Made by a program: the position numbers and the translations under genes | DNA from: Lachnospiraceae bacterium | GTDB taxonomy: Bacteria > Bacillota > Clostridia > Lachnospirales > Lachnospiraceae | Length of the DNA: 64,000 nucleotides | Reading direction: 5' to 3' | Assembly: GCA_021202335.1 (NCBI GenBank) | Contig: JAJQDE010000055.1 | Coordinates: 1 to 64,000, forward strand | Notes under the pieces: model-generated | Seen by the model: the letters and a program-made list of their open reading frames with translations, nothing else | The model's database searches: none | What the model was told of the DNA's origin: nothing | Shown here: positions 53,235-63,610 of the stretch, in pieces | How the letters are laid out: each line of letters begins with the position of its first letter | How positions within the stretch are numbered: position 1 is the first letter of the stretch

Positions 53235-53248
53235 TTTTTTTTTAACAA
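53231..53248. promoter_or_regulatory. Candidate Rex operator
   Basis: TTGATTTTTTTTTAACAA fits TTGTTAA-N4-TTAACAA at 11 of 14 defined positions, with one half-site perfect. It overlaps the -35 region. Rex, the NADH/NAD sensor, is known to repress butyrate genes in Clostridia. Confidence 0.5.
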
Positions 53249-53259
53249 CGTGATAGAAT
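53231..53259 (+). promoter_or_regulatory. Butyrate-operon promoter
   Basis: TTGATT (53231-53236), 17-base spacer, TAGAAT (53254-53259). The -35 hexamer overlaps the stop codon of the M23 gene. Confidence 0.6.
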
Positions 53260-53339
53260 ACAGACAATGATTGTGATAAAAATAACAAGCACAGTCAAGA
53301 TTTTTGCGTATAAACAGCTTATAAATGGAGGAAAACACA

Positions 53340-54524
53340 ATGGCAAAGAAAATTGTTTTAGCAGGCGCATGCCGTACGGCAATCGGTACTATGGGCGGTT
53401 CTTTAAGCACCACGCCGGCAGCAGAGCTTGGTTCCATCGTTATTAAGGAGGCTTTAAGCAGGGCGGGGGTCGCGCCTGAGAAGGTAGACCACGTATATAT
53501 GGGCTGTGTCATTCAGGCAGGACTGGGACAGAATGTTGCGCGTCAGGCGGCTGTCAATGCAGGACTTCCGATTGAAACGCCTGCTGTCACTGTAAACGTA
53601 GTGTGCGGTTCAGGTCTGAACTGTGTCAATATGGCGGCACAGATGATTTTGGCGGGCGATGCGGATATCGTTGTGGCAGGCGGCATGGAGAATATGTCAA
53701 TGGCTCCGTTCGCACTTCCCAACGCACGTTTCGGATACAGAATGAACAATGGTACATTGGTAGATACGATGATAAAGGACGCGCTTTGGGATGCATTCAA
53801 CGATTATCATATGATTCAGACGGCAGATAATATCTGTGATGAGTGGAAGATTACAAGACAGGAGCTTGACGAGTTTGCCTTAAAGAGCCAGCAGAAGGCT
53901 GAGGCAGCGCAGAAGTCGGGTGCGTTTGACAAGGAAATAGTGCCTGTCACGGTTAAGAAAAAGAAGGAAACCATTGAGTTTAAGGTGGACGAGGGTCCGC
54001 GCCACGGCTCTACAATGGAGGGTCTTGCAAAGCTTCGTCCCATAAATAAGGATAAGTATGTTACGGCAGGAAACGCGTCGGGAATTAATGACGGTGCGGC
54101 GGCAATCGTGGTCATGAGCGAGGAGAAGGCAAAGGAGTTAGGCGTAACTCCCATGGCTGAATGGGTTGCGGGCGCGCTTGCAGGCGTAAGGCCTGAGGTA
54201 ATGGGTATCGGTCCCGTGGCTTCCACGAAGAAGGTCATGGCAAAGACAGGAATGAAGATTGAGGATTTTGACATTATCGAGGCGAACGAGGCATTTGCGG
54301 CACAGTCTGTTGCGGTAGGCAGAGATTTGGGAATTGATGTGGATAAACAGTTGAACCCTAACGGCGGCGCCATTGCTTTGGGACATCCGGTGGGTGCGTC
54401 AGGCTGCCGTATTTTGGTAACGCTTCTTCATGAGATGGAGGCAAAGGGTGCAAAGACAGGTCTTGCCACACTTTGCATCGGCGGCGGTATGGGCTGTTCG
54501 ACAATTGTTAAAAAATATGAATAG
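53340..54524 (+). CDS. thl: Acetyl-CoA acetyltransferase (thiolase)
   Basis: A 394-residue thiolase that condenses two acetyl-CoA into acetoacetyl-CoA, the entry to butyrate. The nucleophile Cys89 ([10 protein letters not shown]), His349 (GHPVGASG) and Cys379 (CIGGGMG) are present. The ATG at 53340 follows GGAGG. First gene of thl-crt-hbd-bcd-etfB-etfA, in pathway order, behind a promoter with a Rex-like site. Confidence 0.97.
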   Translation: MAKKIVLAGACRTAIGTMGGSLSTTPAAELGSIVIKEALSRAGVAPEKVDHVYMGCVIQAGLGQNVARQAAVNAGLPIETPAVTVNVVCGSGLNCVNMAAQMILAGDADIVVAGGMENMSMAPFALPNARFGYRMNNGTLVDTMIKDALWDAFNDYHMIQTADNICDEWKITRQELDEFALKSQQKAEAAQKSGAFDKEIVPVTVKKKKETIEFKVDEGPRHGSTMEGLAKLRPINKDKYVTAGNASGINDGAAAIVVMSEEKAKELGVTPMAEWVAGALAGVRPEVMGIGPVASTKKVMAKTGMKIEDFDIIEANEAFAAQSVAVGRDLGIDVDKQLNPNGGAIALGHPVGASGCRILVTLLHEMEAKGAKTGLATLCIGGGMGCSTIVKKYE

Positions 54525-54562
54525 TTCGGACTGCCGGGCTTAAGGGAGAAATGAGGAAAACG

Positions 54563-55348
54563 ATGGAATTTGTATTATATGAGGTAAACGGTGCAGCTGC
54601 AAAAATTACAATCAACCGGGAAAAGGCTTTAAACGCATTAAATTCGCAGGTGCTTGATGAGCTTGGCGCTACGCTTGATGCGGTGAATACCGATGAAATC
54701 CGCTGCCTGATTTTGACAGGCGCGGGTGCTAAGTCCTTTGTTGCGGGCGCGGATATCGGCGAGATGAGCACGCTTACAAAGGCTGAGGGCGAGGCGTTTG
54801 GCAGGAAGGGAAATGATGTGTTCAGAAAGCTTGAGACATTTCCCGTTCCGGTGATTGCGGCGGTAAACGGTTTCGCGCTTGGCGGCGGCTGCGAGCTTGC
54901 CATGAGCTGTGATATCCGCATCTGTTCGGAGAATGCCGTATTCGGACAACCTGAGGTCGGGCTGGGCATCACCCCGGGCTTTGGCGGAACTCAAAGGCTT
55001 GCGCGCCTTGTGGGCGCAGGCATGGCAAAGCAGATGATATACACGGCAAGAAACATTAAGGCTGACGAGGCTTTAAGAATCGGCCTTGTGAATGCGGTTT
55101 ATCCGGCAGAAGAGCTTATGGCGCAGGCGGAGAAGATGGCGGCAGGCATTGCGAAAAACGCGCCGATTGCCGTGAGAAACTGCAAGAAAGCCATTAACGA
55201 AGGGCTTGACGCCGACATGGACGAGGCAATCGTTATTGAAGAAAAGCTTTTTGGCGATTGCTTTGAAACAGAGGATCAGAGATACGGAATGGCGTTTTTC
55301 CTTGATAAGAATAAGGAAAAGGTAAAGGAACCGTTCAGGAATAAATAA
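54563..55348 (+). CDS. crt: 3-hydroxybutyryl-CoA dehydratase (crotonase)
   Basis: A 261-residue crotonase-fold enzyme that converts 3-hydroxybutyryl-CoA to crotonyl-CoA. The oxyanion-hole segments (GADIGEM and FALGGGCELAMSCD) and both catalytic glutamates (in GCELA and FGQPEVGLGI) are present. Start at 54563: the ATG at 54551 lies in the ribosome binding site (AATGAGG). It follows thl by 38 bases. Confidence 0.96.
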   Translation: MEFVLYEVNGAAAKITINREKALNALNSQVLDELGATLDAVNTDEIRCLILTGAGAKSFVAGADIGEMSTLTKAEGEAFGRKGNDVFRKLETFPVPVIAAVNGFALGGGCELAMSCDIRICSENAVFGQPEVGLGITPGFGGTQRLARLVGAGMAKQMIYTARNIKADEALRIGLVNAVYPAEELMAQAEKMAAGIAKNAPIAVRNCKKAINEGLDADMDEAIVIEEKLFGDCFETEDQRYGMAFFLDKNKEKVKEPFRNK

Positions 55349-55378
55349 TTGGCAGGTTTGTGACTTCGCGCTGCATGC

Positions 55379-55440
55379 ACAAACATTGCTTTATGCGTAA
55401 AAAACACCAGCGGACTAAGGTTCGCAGAAATGAGGTAAAA
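55379..55440 (+). repeat. hbd leader, copy 1 of a duplicated 62-nt leader
   Basis: 54 of 62 positions match the leader of etfB. It contains the hairpin GCGGAC-TAAG-GTTCGC (55410-55425), directly followed by AGAAATGAGG and the ATG. Confidence 0.8.
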
Positions 55441-56283
55441 ATGAAAGTAGGTATTATCGGTGCGGGAACAATGGGTTCCGGAATTGCGCAGGCGTTTGCG
55501 ATGACGGATGGTTATGAGGTTTGCCTGTGTGACATTAAGCAGGAGTTTGCAGACGGAGGAAAGGCTAAAATTTTAAAGAATTTGAATTTCCTCGTGGGAA
55601 AAGAAAAGATTACGCAGGAGAAAGCGGACGCAATCGCGGCTAAGGTTGTCACAGGCTTAAAGGAAATCTGCACGGATTGTGACCTGGTCATTGAGGTGGC
55701 TCCCGAGAAAATGGAGCTTAAGAAAACGACCTTTAAGGAGCTGCAGGAAATTGTAAAGCCTGAGTGTATTTTTGCTACCAATACATCATCGCTTTCCATC
55801 ACGGAGATGGGCGCGGGACTTGACCGCCCTCTGGTAGGGATGCATTTCTTCAACCCGGCAGACAGAATGAAGCTTGTGGAGGTTATTGCGGGCGCGAACA
55901 CACCGGCCGATCTGGTTGAGAAGATTAAGAAAATTGCCGCAGAGATAGGTAAAACACCCGTGGAGGTCAATGAGGCAGCGGGCTTTGTGGTGAACAGAAT
56001 ACTGATTCCGATGATTAACGAGGCGATTAATGTATATGCGGCGGGCGTTGCAAGCGTGGAGGACATTGACGTGGCGATGCAGCTTGGCGCAAATCACCCG
56101 ATGGGACCTTTGGCGCTGGGAGATTATATCGGACTTGACATCGTGCTTGCCATCATGGAGGTTATATACGCGGAAACGGGCGATTCAAAGTATGCGCCGT
56201 CTCCGCTTCTCAGAAAGATGGTGCGCGCAGGAAAGCTTGGAAAGAAAACGGGCGCAGGCTTCTACGATTATTCAAAGAAATAA
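55441..56283 (+). CDS. hbd: 3-hydroxybutyryl-CoA dehydrogenase
   Basis: A 280-residue enzyme that reduces acetoacetyl-CoA to 3-hydroxybutyryl-CoA. The NAD(P) motif is GAGTMGSG (7-14). The catalytic His135 is in MHFFNPADRMKLVE, and the C-terminal dimer domain has GFVVNRILIPMINEA. The ATG at 55441 is used; the longer ORF runs through the leader hairpin. Lies between crt and bcd. Confidence 0.97.
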   Translation: MKVGIIGAGTMGSGIAQAFAMTDGYEVCLCDIKQEFADGGKAKILKNLNFLVGKEKITQEKADAIAAKVVTGLKEICTDCDLVIEVAPEKMELKKTTFKELQEIVKPECIFATNTSSLSITEMGAGLDRPLVGMHFFNPADRMKLVEVIAGANTPADLVEKIKKIAAEIGKTPVEVNEAAGFVVNRILIPMINEAINVYAAGVASVEDIDVAMQLGANHPMGPLALGDYIGLDIVLAIMEVIYAETGDSKYAPSPLLRKMVRAGKLGKKTGAGFYDYSKK

Positions 56284-56348
56284 CGGCGGGCTTGTGCTTT
56301 TGTGCTGACCGAAGGGTCAGGCTCATGAATTAAAGATAAATGGAAGAA

Positions 56349-56369
56349 AGAACCGATTTTGCCGGTTCT
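56349..56369 (+). other. Hairpin in the hbd-bcd gap
   Basis: AGAACCG pairs with CGGTTCT. A second pair of short stems, GACC-GAAG-GGTC (about 56309-56320) and GCCC/GGGC before GGAATGGAGG, also lies in this gap. There is no T-run, so read-through is expected. Confidence 0.5.
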
Positions 56370-56425
56370 GTAAATATGGTGTTCATGCCCAAATCTGCGG
56401 GCTTGAGCAGGAATGGAGGATTAAC

Positions 56426-57592
56426 ATGGATTTTACATTAAGTAAAGAGCATGAAATGGCGCGTTCGCTTTTCAGGGAGTTTGCGGAAAAAGAGGTTAAG
56501 CCGCTTGCAATTGAGGTGGACGAAACGGAGGAATTTCCGAGGGAAACCGTCGCTAAAATGGCAAAGGCGGGCTTCATGGGTATTCCTGTTCCAAAGGAGT
56601 ACGGAGGACAGGGCTGCGATGTTTTAACATATGCGATGTGTGTTGAGGAGCTGGCAAAGGTCTGCGGCACGACTGCGGTTATCGTATCGGCGCATACATC
56701 GCTCTGCTGCGACCCTATTCTTACCTATGGCACGGAGGAGCAGAAGAAGAAGTATCTGCCGGACCTTGCGAGCGGAAGGAAAATCGGCGCGTTTGGTCTT
56801 ACCGAGCCGGGCGCGGGTACTGACGCACAGGGGCAGCAGACAAAGGCTGTGTTGGACGGCGACGAGTGGGTAATCAACGGTTCGAAGATTTTCATTACGA
56901 ACGGTAAAGAGGCTGATGTATATGTGATTTTTGCGATTACGGGAATGGTTGAGAAGCGCGGTAAAATGACTAAGGAAATCTCCGCATTTATCGTGGAGAA
57001 GGGAACTCCGGGATTTACCTTTGGCACAAAGGAAAAGAAAATGGGTATCCGCGGTTCATCGACCTATGAGCTTATTTTCACGGACTGCCGTATTCCGAAG
57101 GAGAACATGTTAGGGCAGCAGGGCAAGGGCTTTGGAATTGCAATGCATACTCTCGACGGCGGCCGTATCGGTATCGCCGCACAGGCGCTTGGCATCGGCG
57201 AGGGCGCACTTGAGAGGACAGTCGCGTATGTAAAGGAAAGAAAGCAGTTCGGACGTGCCATTGGCGCATTCCAGAATACGCAGTTCCAGCTTGCGGATAT
57301 GGCTACAAAGGCACAGGCTGCACAGTACATGGTATATAGAGCTGCCTGCACCAAGGATCAGTACACAAAGGATCACAAGACCGCCTACAATGTAGAGGCT
57401 GCTATGGCAAAGCTTTACGCGGCAGAGATGGCTATGGAGGTAACGACAAAGGCGGTTCAGCTTCACGGCGGTTACGGCTACACGAGAGAGTATGAGGTTG
57501 AGCGTATGATGAGAGATGCCAAGATTACGGAAATCTATGAGGGAACCAGCGAGGTGCAAAGAATGGTAATCTCCGCGAACCTGTTAAAGTAA
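56426..57592 (+). CDS. bcd: Butyryl-CoA dehydrogenase
   Basis: A 388-residue acyl-CoA dehydrogenase that reduces crotonyl-CoA to butyryl-CoA. Together with EtfAB it couples this to ferredoxin reduction by flavin-based electron bifurcation. FAD-binding blocks ([24 protein letters not shown]), the ending [20 protein letters not shown] and the catalytic Glu372 (YEGTSEVQ) are present. GGAATGGAGG precedes the ATG. Confidence 0.96.
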   Translation: MDFTLSKEHEMARSLFREFAEKEVKPLAIEVDETEEFPRETVAKMAKAGFMGIPVPKEYGGQGCDVLTYAMCVEELAKVCGTTAVIVSAHTSLCCDPILTYGTEEQKKKYLPDLASGRKIGAFGLTEPGAGTDAQGQQTKAVLDGDEWVINGSKIFITNGKEADVYVIFAITGMVEKRGKMTKEISAFIVEKGTPGFTFGTKEKKMGIRGSSTYELIFTDCRIPKENMLGQQGKGFGIAMHTLDGGRIGIAAQALGIGEGALERTVAYVKERKQFGRAIGAFQNTQFQLADMATKAQAAQYMVYRAACTKDQYTKDHKTAYNVEAAMAKLYAAEMAMEVTTKAVQLHGGYGYTREYEVERMMRDAKITEIYEGTSEVQRMVISANLLK

Positions 57593-57631
57593 GCCGCAGG
57601 CTTTCGAGTGCGGACGGCATAAGCGGTATAA

Positions 57632-57693
57632 ACAAACATTGCTTTATGTGAAAAAAAATCAGCGGACTAAAGTTCGCAGAAATGAGGTAAGAC
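57632..57693 (+). repeat. etfB leader, copy 2 of the duplicated 62-nt leader
   Basis: Matches 55379-55440 over 54 of 62 positions, including the hairpin GCGGAC-TAAA-GTTCGC (57662-57677) and AGAAATGAGG. Confidence 0.8.
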
Positions 57694-58476
57694 ATGAAAG
57701 TTGTAGTATGTGTAAAACAGGTACCTGATACAAAGGGCGGCGTAAAGTTCAATCCTGACGGTACACTTGATAGAGCGGCGATGCTGACAATCATGAACCC
57801 TGACGACAAGGCAGGTCTTGAGGCGGCATTGAGATTAAAGGACAAGTATGGTGCGGAGGTGACGGTAGTCACCATGGGACTTCCAAAGGCGGAGGAGGTT
57901 TTGCGTGAGGCGCTTGCAATGGGCGCGGATAAGGGTATCCTTGTGACGGACAGAGTGCTGGGCGGCGCTGACACATGGGCTACCTCGCAGACGCTTGCGG
58001 GAGCAATCAGGAACCTTGATTATGACCTTATCATCACAGGGCGTCAGGCCATTGATGGCGACACGGCTCAGGTTGGTCCTCAGATTTCGGAGCATTTGGG
58101 CATTCCCGTAATTTCATACGCACAGAACATTGAAATAGAAGGGGACAGCGTTGTGGTTGAGCGTCAGTATGACGACAGATATCATGTATTAAAGGCAAAG
58201 ATGCCTTGCCTGATCACTGCGCTTGCAGAGCTGAATGAGCCTCGTTACATGACTCCCGGCGGAATTTTCGATGCTTATAAGGCGGAGATTACGACATGGG
58301 GAAGAGCTGACTTAAAGGATGTGGACGACTCCAACCTTGGCTTGAAGGGTTCGCCGACACAGATAGCAAGAGCGTCTGACAAGGTTAGAAAGGGACAGGG
58401 CGAGAAGGTTTCATTGGATGCCTCAGAGTCAGTCGAATACATCATGAACAAGTTAAAGGAAAAGCATGTGATATAA
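57694..58476 (+). CDS. etfB: Electron transfer flavoprotein beta subunit
   Basis: A 260-residue EtfB. It begins MKVVVCVKQVPDT, and has the block GADKGILVTDRVLGGADTWA and the signature TGRQAIDGDTAQVGPQISEHLG. In bifurcating Etf it carries the flavin that splits NADH electrons. It follows bcd, the usual partner order. Confidence 0.97.
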   Translation: MKVVVCVKQVPDTKGGVKFNPDGTLDRAAMLTIMNPDDKAGLEAALRLKDKYGAEVTVVTMGLPKAEEVLREALAMGADKGILVTDRVLGGADTWATSQTLAGAIRNLDYDLIITGRQAIDGDTAQVGPQISEHLGIPVISYAQNIEIEGDSVVVERQYDDRYHVLKAKMPCLITALAELNEPRYMTPGGIFDAYKAEITTWGRADLKDVDDSNLGLKGSPTQIARASDKVRKGQGEKVSLDASESVEYIMNKLKEKHVI

Positions 58477-58491
58477 GGATGGAGGGTAGTT

Positions 58492-59535
58492 ATGAATTTA
58501 GAAGAATATAAAGGCGTGTTCGTCTTTGCACAGCAGGTGGATAACAAGGTGAGCGGTATCGCCCTTGAGTTGATTGGCGAGGGTAAAAGACTTGCGGAAA
58601 AATTATCAACACAGGTAACTGCAATCCTGGTTGGAAGCGACGTAAAGGGCTTGGCGGACGAGCTGGCAGCTTACGGCGCGGACAGGGTTATCGTGGTGGA
58701 TGACCCGGAATTAAAGGAATACAGGACGGAGCCTTATGCTCACGCATTGGCGTCGGTTATTAATAAATATAAGCCTGAGATTTTGCTCGTAGGCGCTACT
58801 GCTATCGGACGCGATTTGGGACCGAGAGTTTCGGCAAGAGTCCACACAGGTCTGACTGCGGACTGTACATCTCTTGAGATAGGCGATTTCCCGATTAATC
58901 CCATTCCCGGCAGGGAGCAGAAGCACAATCAGCTTCTCATGACAAGACCTGCATTTGGCGGAAACACAATCGCCACGATTGCATGTCCGGAGTTCCGCCC
59001 TCAGATGGCAACGGTGCGACCGGGTGTTATGCAGAAGCTTGAGAAGAAGGAAGGCGCAAAAGCGGTTATTGAGGAGTTCAATCCGGGCTTTACGCCGGAC
59101 AACAAGTATGTGGAAATCGTAAAGGTCGTTAAGAATATAACGGACACGGTTGACATTATGGACGCTAAGATTTTGGTATCAGGCGGACGCGGCGTGGGAA
59201 GCGCTGAGAACTTCAAGCTTCTTGACAATCTTGCAGAGGCAATCGGCGGTACGGTGAGCTGCTCGCGTGCAGTAGTCGATGCGGGCTGGAAGAGTAAGGA
59301 TTTGCAGGTGGGACAGACCGGAAAGACCGTTCGTCCCAATGTATACTTTGCGATAGGCATTTCCGGCGCGATTCAGCATTTGGCAGGTATGGAGGAGTCG
59401 GATATCATTATTGCCATCAACAAGGATGAAACAGCTCCGATTTTTGATGTTGCCGACTATGGCATTGTGGGCGACTTAAATAAGATAGTGCCGATGCTTA
59501 CAGAGCAGATTAAGGCTGCAGTCGCAGGCAAATAA
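58492..59535 (+). CDS. etfA: Electron transfer flavoprotein alpha subunit
   Basis: A 347-residue EtfA. The C-terminal FAD domain shows LVSGGRGVGSAENF, the VGQTGKTVRPNVYFAIGISGAIQH signature and AINKDETAPIFDVADYGIVGD. With EtfB it passes electrons between NADH, ferredoxin and Bcd. It is the last gene of the butyrate operon, closed by a strong terminator. No terminal CoA-transferase or butyrate kinase gene follows. Confidence 0.97.
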   Translation: MNLEEYKGVFVFAQQVDNKVSGIALELIGEGKRLAEKLSTQVTAILVGSDVKGLADELAAYGADRVIVVDDPELKEYRTEPYAHALASVINKYKPEILLVGATAIGRDLGPRVSARVHTGLTADCTSLEIGDFPINPIPGREQKHNQLLMTRPAFGGNTIATIACPEFRPQMATVRPGVMQKLEKKEGAKAVIEEFNPGFTPDNKYVEIVKVVKNITDTVDIMDAKILVSGGRGVGSAENFKLLDNLAEAIGGTVSCSRAVVDAGWKSKDLQVGQTGKTVRPNVYFAIGISGAIQHLAGMEESDIIIAINKDETAPIFDVADYGIVGDLNKIVPMLTEQIKAAVAGK

Positions 59536-59561
59536 AAAATTCAGGAATAAATATATTAAAA

Positions 59562-59610
59562 AAGCGGCAGATGTGATGAAACCAAAATCACATCTGCCGC
59601 TTGCTTTTTC
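59562..59610. terminator. Bidirectional terminator between etfA and pyrG
   Basis: A perfect 16-base stem (AAGCGGCAGATGTGAT with its complement at 59587-59602), nine-base loop, flanked by A-run and T-run, serving both converging genes. Confidence 0.92.
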
Positions 59611-59620
59611 TGAAGATATT

Positions 59621-61231
<1,611 letters not shown>

Positions 61232-61282
61232 AACTGTTTTATCCTTTCAATATTATTTTAGTTTTATTTCATGAAGAAAATA

Positions 61283-61311
61283 TTGATTTATAAATGGTTT
61301 ATCTTTATAAT
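61283..61311 (+). promoter_or_regulatory. ftsH promoter
   Basis: TTGATT (61283-61288), 17-base spacer, TATAAT (61306-61311). Leader about 115 nt. Confidence 0.7.
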
Positions 61312-61338
61312 TATATTAGATTTGTTAAAAATATTCAA
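61310..61338 (-). promoter_or_regulatory. pyrG promoter
   Basis: Minus strand: TTGAAT (61338-61333), 17-base spacer, TATAAT (61315-61310). Its -10 overlaps the -10 of the ftsH promoter. Confidence 0.7.
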
Positions 61339-61434
61339 TATAATTTTACGGTTGATGTGACTGTATCAGTTCGGCATAAAAAGCATTGCGTAACAGTGCG
61401 GCATGTTTGTAACGAAAGGATTTTTAAATATGCT

Positions 61435-63603
61435 ATGGATAATAATCAATTGAATAACTATGAGAACAACGGAGGCAATGGCAACGGTCACGGCAATGGC
61501 AATGGTCACGGCAATGGCAATGGCGGCGGAAACGGAAACGGCGGCAAAAATCCGAAGAAGCAGAGCATTGTGATCATGATCGTGGCGGCGGTGCTCTCAC
61601 TGCTGTGTATCAGTTGGGTGACGAAGGCGCTGACGGGCGCGTCAAGCAGGGAAATTACCTACAATGAATTTATTGAAATGGTTGACGCGGGATTGGTTGA
61701 GAGCGTGCAGATTGAGTCGAGCCAGCTTGTGATTACCCCGAAGGTGAAGGAATCGAGTGACACGCTTATTTCCTACTATCAGCCGACCATCACCTATGTG
61801 ACCGGAAAAATTGAGGATGATGACACGCTCACGCAGCGCCTTTTGGATGCGGGAGTGGAGGTCAAGGGCACGCTGCAGGATAATTCGGGCTTCATTCTTA
61901 CGCTGGTGTATTATGCGGTTCTGGCGCTGATCATGTGGGGCTTTTTGAGCATGCTTTTGCGGAGGATGTCAGGAGGCTCGGGTCCTTTCGGTATAGGAAA
62001 GAGCAACGCCAAGGTGTATGTTCAGAAGGAAACAGGGATTACCTTTAGGGATGTGGCAGGTGAGGACGAGGCGAAGGAGTCGCTTCAGGAGGTAGTTGAT
62101 TTTCTGCACAATCCCGGGAAATATGCCAAAATCGGCGCAAAGCTCCCCAAGGGCGCGCTTCTTGTGGGACCGCCCGGAACAGGTAAGACAATGCTTGCGA
62201 AGGCAGTGGCGGGCGAAGCGAATGTGCCGTTTTTCTCGCTGGCAGGCTCGGATTTTATAGAGCTTTACGTGGGCGTGGGCGCATCGAGGGTGCGCGATCT
62301 CTTTAAGGAGGCTGAAAAGAACGCGCCGTGTATTATTTTTATTGATGAGATTGACGCAATCGGAAGAAGCCGCGACTCAAAATACGGCGGCGGAAACGAG
62401 GAGCGTGAGCAGACCTTAAACCAATTGCTGTCGGAGATGGATGGCTTTGACGGCAAAAAGGGAATTATTATATTGGCGGCGACGAACCGCCCTGAAATCC
62501 TTGACAAGGCGCTGCTGCGCCCGGGGCGCTTTGACAGGCGCATTATCGTAGATAAGCCTGATTTAAAGGGACGCGTAAATATCCTGAAGGTACACGCAAA
62601 GGATGTGCTCATGGATGAAACCGTGGATTTGGACGCAATTGCGCTTGCCACGAGCGGAGCGGTGGGCGCCGACCTTGCGAATATGATTAATGAGGCGGCA
62701 ATAAACGCCGTGAAGAACGGCAGGGAATTTGTGAGCCAAAAGGATTTGTTTGATGCGGTTGAGGTTGTGCTTGTAGGCAAGGAGAAAAAGGACCGCATTA
62801 TGAGCAAGGAGGAGCGCAGGATTGTTTCCTACCACGAGGTAGGGCATGCTCTTATCAGCGCGCTCCAAAAAAATTCGGAGCCTGTGCAGAAAATCACGAT
62901 TGTGCCCCGCACGATGGGCGCCTTGGGATATGTGATGCAGGTGCCCGAGGATGAAAAATACCTTAATTCAAAGGCGGAGCTGCACGATATGATAGTCGGG
63001 CTTTTGGGCGGCCGCGCGGCGGAGGAGATTTTTTTCGATACGGTTACGACAGGAGCGGCGAACGATATCGAGAGGGCGACAAATATTGCCCGCTCGATGG
63101 TGACAAGATACGGCATGAGCGAGCGGTTCGGGCTGATGGGGCTTGCCACGGTTGAAAGTCAATATCTGGATAGCACGACCTCGCTGAACTGCGCGCAGAA
63201 CACGGCTGCGGACATTGACGCAGAGGTTATGAAAATGCTTAAGGAGGCCTACGAGGAAGCGCTTGAAATGCTGCGCGAAAACAGGGATGTGATGGACAAG
63301 ATTGCCGCGTATTTAATTGAGCAGGAAACGATTACGGGCAAGGAGTTCATGAAAATTTTCCGCGAAGCAAAGGGGCTGCCGGAGCCGGAGGAAAGTGAAA
63401 CGAAGGAGCAGGATGCGCAGGACTCTGAAGAAGCGGAGAGTAAAGACGGGGCAGATGCGCCGGAGGCGGATGAGCCTTGCGAAGGTGAACCGCAGCAGTC
63501 GGAAGACGACAGCGCCGGAAGAAAGGAACAGCCTGATGCGGACAGGACAAACGGCGAAACCTCAAGATTTGGTTCGGTGTGGGACAGGAATGTGAACGGG
63601 TAA
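61435..63603 (+). CDS. ftsH: ATP-dependent zinc metalloprotease FtsH
   Basis: A 722-residue membrane protease that degrades membrane and regulatory proteins. The N-terminus has an unusual Asn/Gly/His-rich repeat tract (residues about 11-37) before the first membrane helix (about 43-65). An outside domain follows, then a second helix (about 153-175). The AAA module has Walker A GPPGTGKT (245-252) and Walker B IIFIDEID. The zinc site is HEVGH (467-471). The last 75 residues are strongly acidic. ATG at 61435 is my choice; AAAGGA is 14 bases upstream, a long spacing, so the start is less certain. Confidence 0.92.
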   Translation: MDNNQLNNYENNGGNGNGHGNGNGHGNGNGGGNGNGGKNPKKQSIVIMIVAAVLSLLCISWVTKALTGASSREITYNEFIEMVDAGLVESVQIESSQLVITPKVKESSDTLISYYQPTITYVTGKIEDDDTLTQRLLDAGVEVKGTLQDNSGFILTLVYYAVLALIMWGFLSMLLRRMSGGSGPFGIGKSNAKVYVQKETGITFRDVAGEDEAKESLQEVVDFLHNPGKYAKIGAKLPKGALLVGPPGTGKTMLAKAVAGEANVPFFSLAGSDFIELYVGVGASRVRDLFKEAEKNAPCIIFIDEIDAIGRSRDSKYGGGNEEREQTLNQLLSEMDGFDGKKGIIILAATNRPEILDKALLRPGRFDRRIIVDKPDLKGRVNILKVHAKDVLMDETVDLDAIALATSGAVGADLANMINEAAINAVKNGREFVSQKDLFDAVEVVLVGKEKKDRIMSKEERRIVSYHEVGHALISALQKNSEPVQKITIVPRTMGALGYVMQVPEDEKYLNSKAELHDMIVGLLGGRAAEEIFFDTVTTGAANDIERATNIARSMVTRYGMSERFGLMGLATVESQYLDSTTSLNCAQNTAADIDAEVMKMLKEAYEEALEMLRENRDVMDKIAAYLIEQETITGKEFMKIFREAKGLPEPEESETKEQDAQDSEEAESKDGADAPEADEPCEGEPQQSEDDSAGRKEQPDADRTNGETSRFGSVWDRNVNG
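61474..61527. repeat. Three tandem 18-base repeats in ftsH
   Basis: GGCAATGGCAAYGGTCAC twice, then a variant ending GGCGGC. It encodes the N-G-H tract before the first membrane helix and could vary in copy number. Confidence 0.85.
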
Positions 63604-63610
63604 AGGGCAG

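Noticed and set aside
61474-61540. CRISPR-like short repeats
   Set aside because: The repeats are contiguous 18-mers without spacers and are in frame within ftsH.
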